26,955 nt of DNA. It comes from Welwitschia mirabilis. Lineage: Eukaryota > Gnetophyta > Gnetopsida > Welwitschiales. The position numbers and the translations under genes are program-made. This document shows, piece after piece, positions 10,527 through 20,849 of this stretch. Under the pieces are notes generated by a model. The model saw nothing but the letters and a program-made list of their open reading frames with translations, did not search any database and had not been told where the DNA came from. The DNA lies in assembly GCA_051453625.1 (NCBI GenBank), contig JBOZIK010000001.1:290069910-290096864 (forward strand). Reading direction: 5' to 3'. Each line of letters opens with the position of its first letter. Within the stretch, counting starts at the first letter, position 1.

Positions 10527-12000
10527 ATGTTTTCCTCTGCAGAATTTCAATACTTTTATAGAAAATTGTTTACATATGAAGAAGATTTCATACAAGAAAG
10601 TGCTCTAGATAACCTTATTCAGTTAACGCTTAAGGTGGATGAGGAGGGAATTAAGTGGCTAAATATAGCTAGAGTGATGGTTGTAGATATACTCTATGTA
10701 GAAGTCTTAAAATGAGAAGGAATTATTACTTTATAAGAAATTAAAATTAACTTAACAAAGCTTTACAAGTAAGGCTTGAATAAAAGATGGAGAACTAGTA
10801 AGTTACAATGCTTTTTTAAAAATGAGATAGAATATACTTAAGTAACTATAAAATTATTGTTATTAGCAACATCTTGTTAAATTGTTAGATAACATTTTAG
10901 ATTAAAGACTTGGTGAATGTGTAGATGATAATAGGGTAAGAGTTACATTTCAAGTTAAATTTTAATAGAGTTACTCCACCCTTAACTATTTGGTTACTCT
11001 TAAATATTGCATTGATTTTTGGAAGAAAAATTTTCATTTCCTTTATAGAATTTTTTTTCCATAGCATATAAATTTGTTATAAGAAGTAATATTTAATAAC
11101 TATTAGTAAAGCTTAGTATTCCCTCTAACCTAATCATATCAATTTAGAAGTTATACAAAGAGGTGATTATTAAAATTAAAGATAATAACTCAAGAATTTT
11201 TTAAAACGTCATAGTGAAATTGGAGGAACAAAGGTTTTCCCACTTTCTCGTAATCGATTTAGAATTTTCATAGATCAATTTAAAAAAAGGGCTATAGAAA
11301 GTGCTTATGGAACGTTTAGTTCAAATTAGTATTTTGGTTATCAATCTCCTCCTCTTCACTAATGATGCAACATTAATAGCTAGGTCAAAAAAAGGTATGA
11401 AACACATGCTGTAGGTATTTGATGATTTTGCTATAGCTATTGATATGAAGATAAATGTTGAAAAACTTAATATTCTATATTATAGCACTAGAAACATTGA
11501 TCATGAATTCACACTTTGTAATAGGCTAGTTGAATCAGTAACTTCTCATAAACATTTGGATCTTCATTACTCCCACTAACTACAAATGGGAAAAATGTGT
11601 TAAGAAAAAAAATTACAGGAGATAGAAAAGCCTTACATACACTACAAAATAAATGAAAAATGTATAGATTTCAGATTAGAGTGTGTGAAAACATTTATTT
11701 CAAACAATTACTAGATTAGTAATACTATGTAGCTATGTAATATAGGAACCAAGATTGATTAAACTTGAAATAGTCCAAAAGTATTTGATGGCTTCTAAAT
11801 TTTAGGTTAAAGCTCAAACTCCTTATCATATCTTACCATTGAAAGAAAACAAGATTCCACTAGAAGATCAAGCAATTTATCAGTTTACTTCTTATGTGTT
11901 AAAGACAAAAAATACATAAGTTATGAAAGATTCTAATTAATCTTGGAAGCTATCTAACCAAGAGGATGGTTCTAAAAAGAAAAATAATGGCAGAAACAAT
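10527..12000 (+). pseudogene. LINE (non-LTR retrotransposon) ORF2 remnant: RT and C-terminal region
   Basis: This is the remnant of a reverse transcriptase used for target-primed insertion. The frame at 10527-10715 has EFQYFYRKLFTYEEDF and LTLKVDEEGIKWLN, matching the conserved segment just before LINE RT domains. About 500 bases later, the spacing expected for the RT fingers, 11222 starts GGTKVFPLSRNRFRIFIDQF, the counterpart of the GxxQGCPLSP motif. NLLLFTND, the counterpart of the catalytic YADD/FADD box, has its FTND at 11355-11366, followed by LIARSKKGMKHML and MKINVEK. At 11587 WEKCVKKKITGDRKALHTLQ appears, and at 11772 VQKYLMASKF then YHILPLKENKIPLEDQAI, both typical of the region after RT in plant LINEs. 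At least four frame changes and several stops interrupt it. Confidence 0.82.
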
Positions 12001-13619
12001 AAAATATCAAGTTGATAGTGTCATACAAAGAACATTTATTGGATGATTAAAATTAAAGCTTTTCAAATGCTCTAGTTAAACCTAGAGAAAAAAAGAAATT
12101 TTATCTTGAATAGATTCACCTTGATTAAGACCTACATTATCAACTTCAAAAATTCATACTAGGACTAGAGGGTTAATCAACATGATGCAAATGAGTTTTC
12201 ATCACTTCTAAATAATGACAAGTAGATGGATTAACATCTCTTAAGAATCTCACACTTGTAGAATTTGTTTACTAGAATCCATTAAAGATGAAAAGATGTT
12301 TTCTTGATTATCCTCTCATTATGTTTCTATGACATAAGGAGATAACTCAAGTGTTCAACTTATATAACCTATTATAGTTACATATTATCACTCTAGGATA
12401 TTTTATTGAATTTCTCCTAGAAATTTTTAACATGTACATTATTCCCATTTAATAGATCCCACGGTTCGCTCCCACCCATCTCTTCCTTTTGAATGTAATA
12501 AAATATTAGTTTTACTTTCAATAATAATAAATGAATGTTCAAAAGAATAAAAATATTATTATGGCCCCATTTTTATTATCTTCAATTAGTAATATTTATC
12601 TATATATTCATTTCCTTCTTAAAAATTAATAAAGTTATTTCAATTAAATATGTTTATGGTATTAACTATGGAGTGCATTATGTAAAATTATATATACCAT
12701 AGTACCCTATATCATATCAAGGTAATGTATGTTATTTGTAATAGCAAGGAGGGTGTTGAACTCAAAACATTTAGTAACCACACCTCCACATAGAAATATA
12801 GCCACTGAAATCACCTAAATGAATTATCTAATTACAGATAAGACCTTATAGTATGATAAGTAAGGCATCCAAAAGTGAAAACCTATAACCTCCTAAATGG
12901 AAAACAAGTTTTCTATGAATAGAGGTATTATCCCATTAGTAAGATATGTGCTAGTAATTTGTTAGGTACATAACATTACTATTACAAACTAACATACACT
13001 TTATATGCAAAATTTAGGAAACTATATAAATGAAACCTATATAAATAGTAACATAAATAATATTTAGAAATTAGTTTTTTATTTAGTTAAACTTAAAATA
13101 TTAATTAATCTAAATAATAATAATAGTTATCATTCAATTACCTACTTTTTTAAAAGAAATAAATGTTACATGATGGTTCTAGATCATAATATTTTCATAT
13201 AAATATATGTTTTGTTAGAAGATAGAAATGGAAATAATTTTAATCACAAGAAATATATCTTTATATGTTATAAAATAAGGAATATTATTCCTATAGAAAT
13301 AAAAATAACTTATATGTGTAACTCAAATCTAACTTAAGTAAGAAAGCCTTACTATTATTTAGTATTATTCATGTACATTTTTGTTTTATAACTAATAGGA
13401 TGGTTATCTAACCACTGCGACATGTGTTCTTCACATAGGATATCATGGATGTAAAACTTTAGATGTCTTTCTTAATGTGCTATTAAGTGCACCTAAAGCA
13501 TTTGTTTGAATCATTATGGTGGTTGTACTTTTAGAGGAAAGTATAATCAATAAAGGTTTGATTTCAACAACCCTCGTCTTTGTTTCATGAACCTTTCTTA
13601 AAAGAAAATCTATATTAAA
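12001..13619. other. AT-rich DNA, probably LINE 3' region then unassigned
   Basis: The first few hundred bases may be the LINE C-terminal tail, but no motif supports this. The rest carries no frame or repeat that I recognise. Confidence 0.4.
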
Positions 13620-13761
13620 AAATAAGCCTTAACATTATCTAGAACTTGTCTTATTAATTTCATAGTTCTCAAATAATAAGTTTGTATTTTAAACAATATG
13701 CCTTGACATTATGTAGGAACTGTTTCGTTAAGTTCTCTAATAAATTGTTTATATGTTAAAT
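13620..13761. repeat. Degenerate tandem pair, about 70 bp each
   Basis: AATAAGCCTTAACATTATCT at 13620 and AATATGCCTTGACATTATGT at about 13696 start two similar segments, each ending in a TTCTC-AAATAA or TTCTCTAATAA block. The second unit leads straight into the larger tandem repeat at 13722. Confidence 0.5.
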
Positions 13762-14531
13762 ACTTTCATGTATCAAATCCTCCTCCTTGTGACATAATCT
13801 TGGTCCATAAAATTTGTTGTCTACTTAGGAATAATATTATGATTTTTCTCATGAGAGTAATATACTTCTATAGTATAAACCAAAAAAATCTACAAAACAA
13901 TTTAAAAGACAAAAGGATAACTAAGGCTATTACATAATGAAATAATGGTAATCATGTCATTAAGAAAGAGTATGTTAATTTAATCCAAAGAGAATAATAT
14001 TTCATTATGAATTGTATCTATCATTTCTTCATTTTAAGAAATACATATCATAATATATCATAAGATCTCAAATTAAAGCGAATATGACTTTGATTCAATT
14101 CCCTAAGATACAACTTGTGTTCTTTGATTTAGTTTCATTAAGTTCTCTAATAAATTGTTTATATTGTTTACATGTTCATGTATCAAAGCCTCCTCCTTGT
14201 GACATAATCTTGGCCCATAGAATTTGTGGTCTACCCTAGGAATAATATTATAATTTTTCTCATGAGTGATATACTTTTATAGTGTAAACAAAAATCTGCA
14301 AAATAATTTAAAAGACAAAAAGATAACTAAGACTATTACATAATGGCATCATTATAGTCATGTCATCAAGAAAGAGCATGTTAATTTAATCCATAGAGGA
14401 TCATATCTCATTATGAATTGTATCTATCATTTCTTCATTCTAAGAAACACATAACATAATATATCATAAGATATCATATTAAAGCTAATATGATTTTGAT
14501 TCAATTCTCTAATATACAACTTGTGTTCTTT
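13722..14531. repeat. Tandem duplication, two units of about 405 bp
   Basis: Unit one is about 13722-14125 and unit two about 14132-14531. Matching landmarks are AAGTTCTCTAATAAATTG (13730 and 14140), CCTCCTCCTTGTGACATAAT, CATTATGAATTGTATCTATC and CAACTTGTGTTCTTT (14111 and 14517). The offset changes from 410 to 406, so there are small indels, and scattered substitutions show the duplication is old. Both units have a minus-strand stretch reading KFYGPRLCHKEE, but its flanking frame is not conserved between units, so coding is unlikely. Confidence 0.9.
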
Positions 14532-14539
14532 AACTCAAG

Positions 14540-16009
14540 GTTAAGAGATTGGAGGCTGGAGCAAAAGCTCTTAAGTTAGGATTACCTTATAAAATCATGA
14601 ACTAAGCAAAAATTAAATGTAAAACATTTTTTCATTCTATGAAGTGAGAAACGAAGTAATCTAGGGCTATTCTCAAAGTTAGAAGAGTCATTAAATGTTG
14701 TTAGAATATTAGTCTATATCTATGTGAATAAGCATGAGTTTATAGGCACAAAGATGGATTTTTCTAAGAGGAAAAACCAAAAACCAATGAAAAGTATGTT
14801 TTTGATAGAAAATGTCTTTATCTTTCTTAAAGAAATTGAATGTTTTTCCATCAGAGTTTCCTCTTAAGAAATGTGTTCCTTACGTAGAATTTTCATAGTA
14901 TACTAAACCTCTTTTAAACATTAGATTTGAAAACAAATTAGATTAGAGGCTTATCTATTCTTTTTCAAATCTCACTAGAATCATGAAATTGTAAAAGATG
15001 CAACCTTATTATTTTAAGATGGGTGGTGTCTATCCCATAACAAACTATGTAAAAAGCATGAGATAATAATTCATATAAGTAATTTGATTACGATTTTTAA
15101 TGACTTTAGTAGTGGGTACCATCAATGCAAACAAGTGACCCATGGGAAAAGTGTTTACAATTGTTAAAATATGATTTTGTATTTGTGAATATAGAAGGAA
15201 CCAAGGTTTAGATTAATATTCTAAAAATGTCATATAAAATATTCATTAAAGTAATATTTAAATGTATTTTAGTCAAAAATAGATGCTTTACTATTAGTTT
15301 TTCAATGTTGCAAATTATTGCAAATTCTGTAAAAGCATGTGTCAACAGGAGATGAACATAAGTTAATGCAAAATTAGATGATTTTACAAATCAAGAAAAT
15401 TGCTTATGTGTAGCATCAAAAAATCTTCTTTTTCTATGCCTTACATTACATTCTTTTCTATGTTTTTTGTTAACATACTACAATGTGCTCATGAGTTGAT
15501 ATATTATTCTATTCTTTCAGATATATGCTTGCTTAAGTTACCTATTTCCATAAATAATGACACATTGAAATTAGAATAAACCAAGTTAAAGAAGAATAGT
15601 GAGTCCACAAAATAGTATTAGATAGAGGTAACATAACACATTAAGAAGAATCTTTAGTCTACCCTCTTTTAAGTACATGAATTCTTAAACATGTCTCCTC
15701 AGATAGAATGAATGTTTAGTATGAAAATAGTAATTGGTGGGAAGAACTAGTGAACTTATAATAATCTAAGCCTTAGAAATCTATTAAAATGGTATCCAAG
15801 GAAGGAAAATAGACATTCTTGTAGATCATCATCATGAGATGGCCCAAGAATAAGAGAAAAATGAGAAAGCATGGAACATGTTGAAAATAATTGGAGTATG
15901 AGATAAAAGGATAAAGATCATATTAATTTTCATTAATCTTAGTATCCACTACGAATGTAGGATCTTGTAATTAATGAATAATTAGAATTTTTTTGACAGA
16001 ACGTGTTAA
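14540..16009. other. AT-rich DNA, nothing recognised
   Basis: Frames are short and no retrotransposon or host motif was seen on either strand. Confidence 0.5.
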
Positions 16010-16440
16010 AGTAACTTTGAATTAAGTAATGAAGTTAGTTAAAAAGGAACTAAGGAATTAACTATATTATTGTTTATATTTATTTCTTATTAAGGAATTA
16101 GAAACTTATGTTGAGATAAATTCACCTAGGAACTTAAATTCTTAATTATGTATCAATATTCTTTTATTTTAAAAGGTCACGAGCTTTTGATTAAGACTTG
16201 AATCCAAGACCAAAAAAATCATTACTTGTTATATTTACTTTCGACACCTCAGAATATAATTATAACCAATTTCATAGATTAGATCTTGGAAATCCATATC
16301 TATACATTTTTACTTTTCTACCCTTTAAGTTGTTCAAAGTACTTGTGAAAATTGATATTAAAGGGTTACATTGATGTCTTCATGTATGTTCACCTCTAAT
16401 TCCATTATGTTGATGAGGTTAAAAATTAGACTTAATAAGG
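16010..16440 (+). repeat. Dispersed repeat, copy 1
   Basis: It aligns along its length with 22585-23000 in the same orientation. Shared blocks include TGAATTAAGTAATGAA against TGGATTAAATAATGAA, TATATTATTGTTTATA against TATATTATGGTTTATA, ATTAAGACTTGAATCCAAGA against ATTAAGACTTAAATCTAAGA, and GGGTTACATTGATGTCTT against GGGTTTACATTGGTTTCTT. No coding frame is evident, so the type of element is unknown; a non-autonomous element or an old LTR would fit. Confidence 0.65.
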
Positions 16441-17742
16441 CATTCAGATACTTTAGGTTTAAAACCACTTAAGTCTAAAACAACCGTTTGATGGATTATA
16501 TTAGTAATGAGAATAAATGGAATGTTATTTGAAGTTAACAATTTTATTTTAGAACTACAAAACATTTTCTTCAATTATGTTTCTTCAAATCTTTATTAGA
16601 GCTTTGATTTTTTAAAGTTTATTAAGATTAATCATGAACTAACATATCGTTTTTTATAAATATTCATTATTTCCATTATTAGATTAGTTACTTGACCTTT
16701 ACTTTCAAAAGGTTCTCACTAAGCATGCATGTGAGGTTAACCTCCCCATCCCCTCCTTCCACACTTTTTCTCTATTGTCTACTTTAATTATTTGGCCTTC
16801 ATTTTATTTCTCATTCATGTGATACTTTTACTAAAAGGTAAAGTTATATGGATGTTTCATAGTTTATTATTTTATAATTAAGCTTTCTAATTTAGTTCAA
16901 AATGTCTACTTATTTGGATACTTATATAGCTTTCACAATGATTAAAGAATCTTGGGAAAAAGTTCTTATAAGCCTCCTAGTAACAAATAATTCTTTTTTT
17001 AATAAAAGGTTTTCATCACTTCATTTTATTATTAGAAACTTTTACATGCATTCTAATATAACAAACAATGTATGTTAGAATAGTCTTTTGTTTATAATAC
17101 AAAAGGTTTCACTAAGAAAGGCTAAAAAAAGGTAGAAAAACTCCAAGGTTACGTATTAAATAGATTATTCAAGGTCAGAACTTGTCCATAAGTAATTTTG
17201 ATGATTGAAGTATCCTTTATTTTGAAAGGACCTACTTCTTCTTCCTATTATTCAAATGACAGAACTACAACTATTGGATGAATAACTATTCTCTATTCTT
17301 TTTTTGGCTCTATAGCTAATTATTTTGTTTTTAATGTTTTAATCTCTAACTACAAATTTTGGATGATTTTAGCCTAATATCCTCCTAAGTTTTTCTTAAT
17401 CTCTTCATTTTAAATTTGTACATTTATATAATATTGTTCTAGTTCGATATTTAATTGAATTAGTTTTCTTTTTGATTTTTCATCCTTGTATTTATTAAAC
17501 CCTTCTTTAAGCATCATAAAGTTTTGTTCTAAATCTTCTTTTATATTAATAATAAGATTTTTTTTTAATGTCAATTTTTAAATCTGATTTATATCTCTAT
17601 GTTTTCCTTTTTCTATTGTTCACTTGCGTAACTTGTTTACCAAACATATACTATACTACTATCAAAGCTGATTTAATTTAATTTTATATGTCTAGATTCC
17701 ATAATTTTTCTTTAAACTTTAGAATAGTATAAGAAACAGTGC
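16441..17742. other. AT-rich DNA, nothing recognised
   Basis: No gene, tRNA or clear repeat was found. The region is T-rich on the plus strand around 17280-17640. Confidence 0.5.
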
Positions 17743-18087
17743 ATGTCTTTGGTCATTAACATATCTATTCTTTCATTACCTTTCAAAAAGTCAAACTTCT
17801 CTTTCTTTTTATTTACCAGTTCTCCAAAATTTGTTAAATATTTCTTACCAAAAAAACATTTTAGTGCACATGAGAAGCTCATGCTCATGTCATTAGTACT
17901 TTGTAGTTGCCTAGACTTGAATAGCCATAATAGTACAAGTGTTGTGCAATGTGCAAATCTGAAGATTTTACATTGTTTTCTTTGGAATATAAAGATTTCA
18001 CGTTTACTTTTATATCTTTTTATTATGTTGAACCTTCACAATCTATCATTTGCTTCCCTTCTCCCTTTAGATCTTAAGTTTTTTTAG
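17743..18087 (-). pseudogene. Possible Ty1/copia pre-integrase remnant (tentative)
   Basis: The plus strand has a 114-codon frame rich in Leu, Phe and Ser that resembles no protein I know. It may be the shadow of a decayed minus-strand frame. On the minus strand a stretch reads LCYYGYSSLGNYKVL, which can be aligned without gaps to the LWHxRxGHLxxxxL box of copia pre-integrase domains but has lost both His. A segment reading CALKCFFGKK in another frame recalls the later Cys-x-Cys-x-GK motif. This is weak evidence; it could be chance in AT-rich DNA. Confidence 0.25.
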
Positions 18088-18128
18088 ATTGCTCTTTAAA
18101 ACTTGGTCATGGCTTCTGTGGATTCAAC

Positions 18129-18361
18129 CTTGGATTCTAACTCTTAGCATAAAACTAACCACTTCCTTTTCATCACAAATTTTGGTTCTCCAAAAACCTA
18201 CTCTAAGCAATCATGTTTCATCTCAGTTCATTAAAAGTGAAACACACTACAACCCAAGAAGTTAATAACACCATTAAATTATAAAAGGACGACATTTTGC
18301 AAAGTTCCATTTCTAAAAAATCTTGATTTTATATAGCAAAACTTTACATGTAGACTTTAGC
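18129..18361. repeat. 233-bp direct repeat, left copy (runs into a gap)
   Basis: It matches 18480-18712 at a constant offset of 351 with about six substitutions and no indel, roughly 97 percent identity by eye. The left copy ends exactly at the first N of the gap. Confidence 0.95.
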
Positions 18362-18461
18362 NNNNNNNNNNNNNNNNNNNNNNNNNNNNNNNNNNNNNNN
18401 NNNNNNNNNNNNNNNNNNNNNNNNNNNNNNNNNNNNNNNNNNNNNNNNNNNNNNNNNNNNN
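18362..18461. other. Assembly gap (100 N)
   Basis: A run of exactly 100 N between two near-identical 233-bp copies. Confidence 0.99.
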
Positions 18462-18479
18462 CTTGTCACCTTCATAAAT

Positions 18480-18712
18480 CTTGGATTCTAACTCTTAGCA
18501 TAAAACTAACCAGTTCTTTTTCATCACAAATTTTGGTTCTCCAAAAAACTACTCTAAGCAATCATGTTTCATCTCAGTTCATTAAAAGTGTAATACACTA
18601 CAACCCAAGAAGTTAATAACACCATTAAATTATAAAAGGATGACATTTTGCAAAGTTCCATTTCTAAAAAATCTTGATTTTATATAGCAAAACTTTACAT
18701 GTAGACTTTAGC
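18480..18712. repeat. 233-bp direct repeat, right copy
   Basis: Second copy of 18129-18361. Differences include CACTTCC against CAGTTCT, GTGAAACAC against GTGTAATAC, and GGACGAC against GGATGAC. The unique sequence to the left differs between the copies. It is either a real tandem repeat or two contig ends from diverged alleles left unmerged. Confidence 0.95.
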
Positions 18713-19005
18713 ATAGAAACTTTACCAACTCCATAAAACTAAATGCAAGAAATATCCTTTGGGCTAGAAAAATATTGGAACTTCTTCTCTAGTGAAGTTA
18801 CACCATCATTAAACATGTAACTTATGGTTATTTCTTAGTGTCTTATTTGTACTCTCTCACTTTAGTCCTAAAGTAGAAGATTTCTCGGTAATTTGTTTTA
18901 CAATGTAACCTCCTTTTGTATGAATAACTATAGCTCCATCTTTATATGTTGCCAAAGGAAGTTAGTGAAGTTCTTATTCAATTCAAGATTCTTGCAACAC
19001 ACATA

Positions 19006-19188
19006 CTAATATAACCTAAGTTTTTCCAACATGTCTTTATACTTTGGAATGTTGTCAATCACTATGCTCAAGGCCATTCCATCGATCATGAATGTAAAAT
19101 TTGCAACTTGATACATCTTCATCACCATGTCAACAATCCTCATACTAATATGTGGCTTCTTGTCCACCAGCATCTCCACCAAACCCAT
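19006..19188 (-). CDS. Unidentified short reading frame, possibly an exon or decayed coding segment
   Basis: Sixty codons from ATG at 19188, abutting a large gap. The translation contains VDKKPHISMRIVDMVMKMYQ and then FTFMIDGMALSIVIDN. It looks more protein-like than the surrounding shadows. The IDGxAL pattern recalls P4-type flippase ATPases, and the segment could also be a decayed copia protease, but neither match is good enough to name it. A second stretch at 18961-18860 (LATYKDGAIVIHTKGGYIVK) lies in a different frame downstream. Confidence 0.25.
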   Translation of the reverse strand: MGLVEMLVDKKPHISMRIVDMVMKMYQVANFTFMIDGMALSIVIDNIPKYKDMLEKLRLY

Positions 19189-19222
19189 TACTCAATTCTT
19201 TCCTTTAGTATATGCAAGGAAG

Positions 19223-19862
19223 NNNNNNNNNNNNNNNNNNNNNNNNNNNNNNNNNNNNNNNNNNNNNNNNNNNNNNNNNNNNNNNNNNNNNNNNNNNNNN
19301 NNNNNNNNNNNNNNNNNNNNNNNNNNNNNNNNNNNNNNNNNNNNNNNNNNNNNNNNNNNNNNNNNNNNNNNNNNNNNNNNNNNNNNNNNNNNNNNNNNNN
19401 NNNNNNNNNNNNNNNNNNNNNNNNNNNNNNNNNNNNNNNNNNNNNNNNNNNNNNNNNNNNNNNNNNNNNNNNNNNNNNNNNNNNNNNNNNNNNNNNNNNN
19501 NNNNNNNNNNNNNNNNNNNNNNNNNNNNNNNNNNNNNNNNNNNNNNNNNNNNNNNNNNNNNNNNNNNNNNNNNNNNNNNNNNNNNNNNNNNNNNNNNNNN
19601 NNNNNNNNNNNNNNNNNNNNNNNNNNNNNNNNNNNNNNNNNNNNNNNNNNNNNNNNNNNNNNNNNNNNNNNNNNNNNNNNNNNNNNNNNNNNNNNNNNNN
19701 NNNNNNNNNNNNNNNNNNNNNNNNNNNNNNNNNNNNNNNNNNNNNNNNNNNNNNNNNNNNNNNNNNNNNNNNNNNNNNNNNNNNNNNNNNNNNNNNNNNN
19801 NNNNNNNNNNNNNNNNNNNNNNNNNNNNNNNNNNNNNNNNNNNNNNNNNNNNNNNNNNNNNN
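19223..19862. other. Assembly gap (640 N)
   Basis: A run of 640 N, a sized gap. All long frames across it are artefacts of the N run. Confidence 0.99.
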
Positions 19863-19897
19863 ATAGATGAGTAAGTGAAGGGAAATCAAGAGAAGTT

Positions 19898-20385
19898 AGA
19901 ATGAACTTACAAATTTGAAGTGGTTCATATGCATAAAACAAGTTGTAGGATCACCTTTAATGCTTTCACAAGTGAGCTTCTAGGTTTCTGTATCTAGTTT
20001 TCCATTGAGGATTGGGTGAAACTCTTCATTAAGTGTTGATTTTAATTTTAGTTAATTTTCAAAATGTTCTAGAATGTTTCTCATTTATTCCGTTATTTGA
20101 ATAAGTTCCGTAATTATTAACACACGACAACAAACCATAGGATTCCATTTTTATAAGTTATGGTTCCAAGTAAGACATCTATGACTAAAAGGGAGAGAAA
20201 TTTTCAAATATTTTGTGCTTGGGGTCTTATGATTTTGTTTCATGAACTTCTATTCAAGCTTCTTAATGATGTTCAAAACTTCTAATGACTACATTGCTTG
20301 CTTTGTTGTGCATATTCATGGACTTGTGCAATCCAATTTTTCTTTTCTAGTTTTGCCGTTGCAATTTTGTTTTTATACTTTCCCA
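19898..20385 (-). pseudogene. Unidentified decayed coding-like stretch
   Basis: Two minus-strand pieces look protein-like. One reads ENYITWESIKT and, after a one-base shift, KLEKKNWIAQVHEYAQQSKQ (about 20380-20270). The other reads LNEEFHPILNGKLDTET and, after a stop, ESIKGDPTTCFMHMNHFKF (about 20040-19898), ending at TTTGTAAGTT, a good plant splice-donor sequence. I do not recognise the protein. It could be a host pseudogene or a transposon gag. It may be linked across the gap to the frame at 19188-19006. Confidence 0.3.
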
Positions 20386-20754
20386 AGTGATATAGTTTTC
20401 ACACTCTAATGATTTATGATTGCAAAAGACTCAACGTAATATTTCCCTTACCTCATAGTAAAATCTTCTACTCCAAATTTACTCAAAGAGCAAGGATTTT
20501 TGCATTCTTTGATACCTATGATGGGTGTCCTAAAACTAGTCCATTACTATTTCACTTCTTTATGTACTACTTAAGGAACCATTATCAAATAATTATTGGT
20601 TGGCAAACATTCACATTTCATATATAGCTTTGGCATGGTTAGATAACCACCATTTAACATTATGTTCCTTTGTACCTTTCCAAATTCATTATTCATTGAA
20701 AAATTATGGACAAAAGTGCAATACCTTGGCTATTAAGAATTACCTTCTCCTTTG

Positions 20755-20849
20755 NNNNNNNNNNNNNNNNNNNNNNNNNNNNNNNNNNNNNNNNNNNNNN
20801 NNNNNNNNNNNNNNNNNNNNNNNNNNNNNNNNNNNNNNNNNNNNNNNNN
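20755..20849. other. Assembly gap (95 N)
   Basis: A run of 95 N directly before the second LINE remnant; the upstream part of that LINE is probably inside it. Confidence 0.99.

Noticed and set aside
13790-14240. Minus-strand KFYGPRLCHKEE stretch in both tandem units as a gene
   Set aside because: Indels between the two units change the frame on its upstream side, so coding is not conserved.
19108-19941. Long reading frames of 220-252 codons on both strands
   Set aside because: They consist almost wholly of the N gap and have no sequence support.
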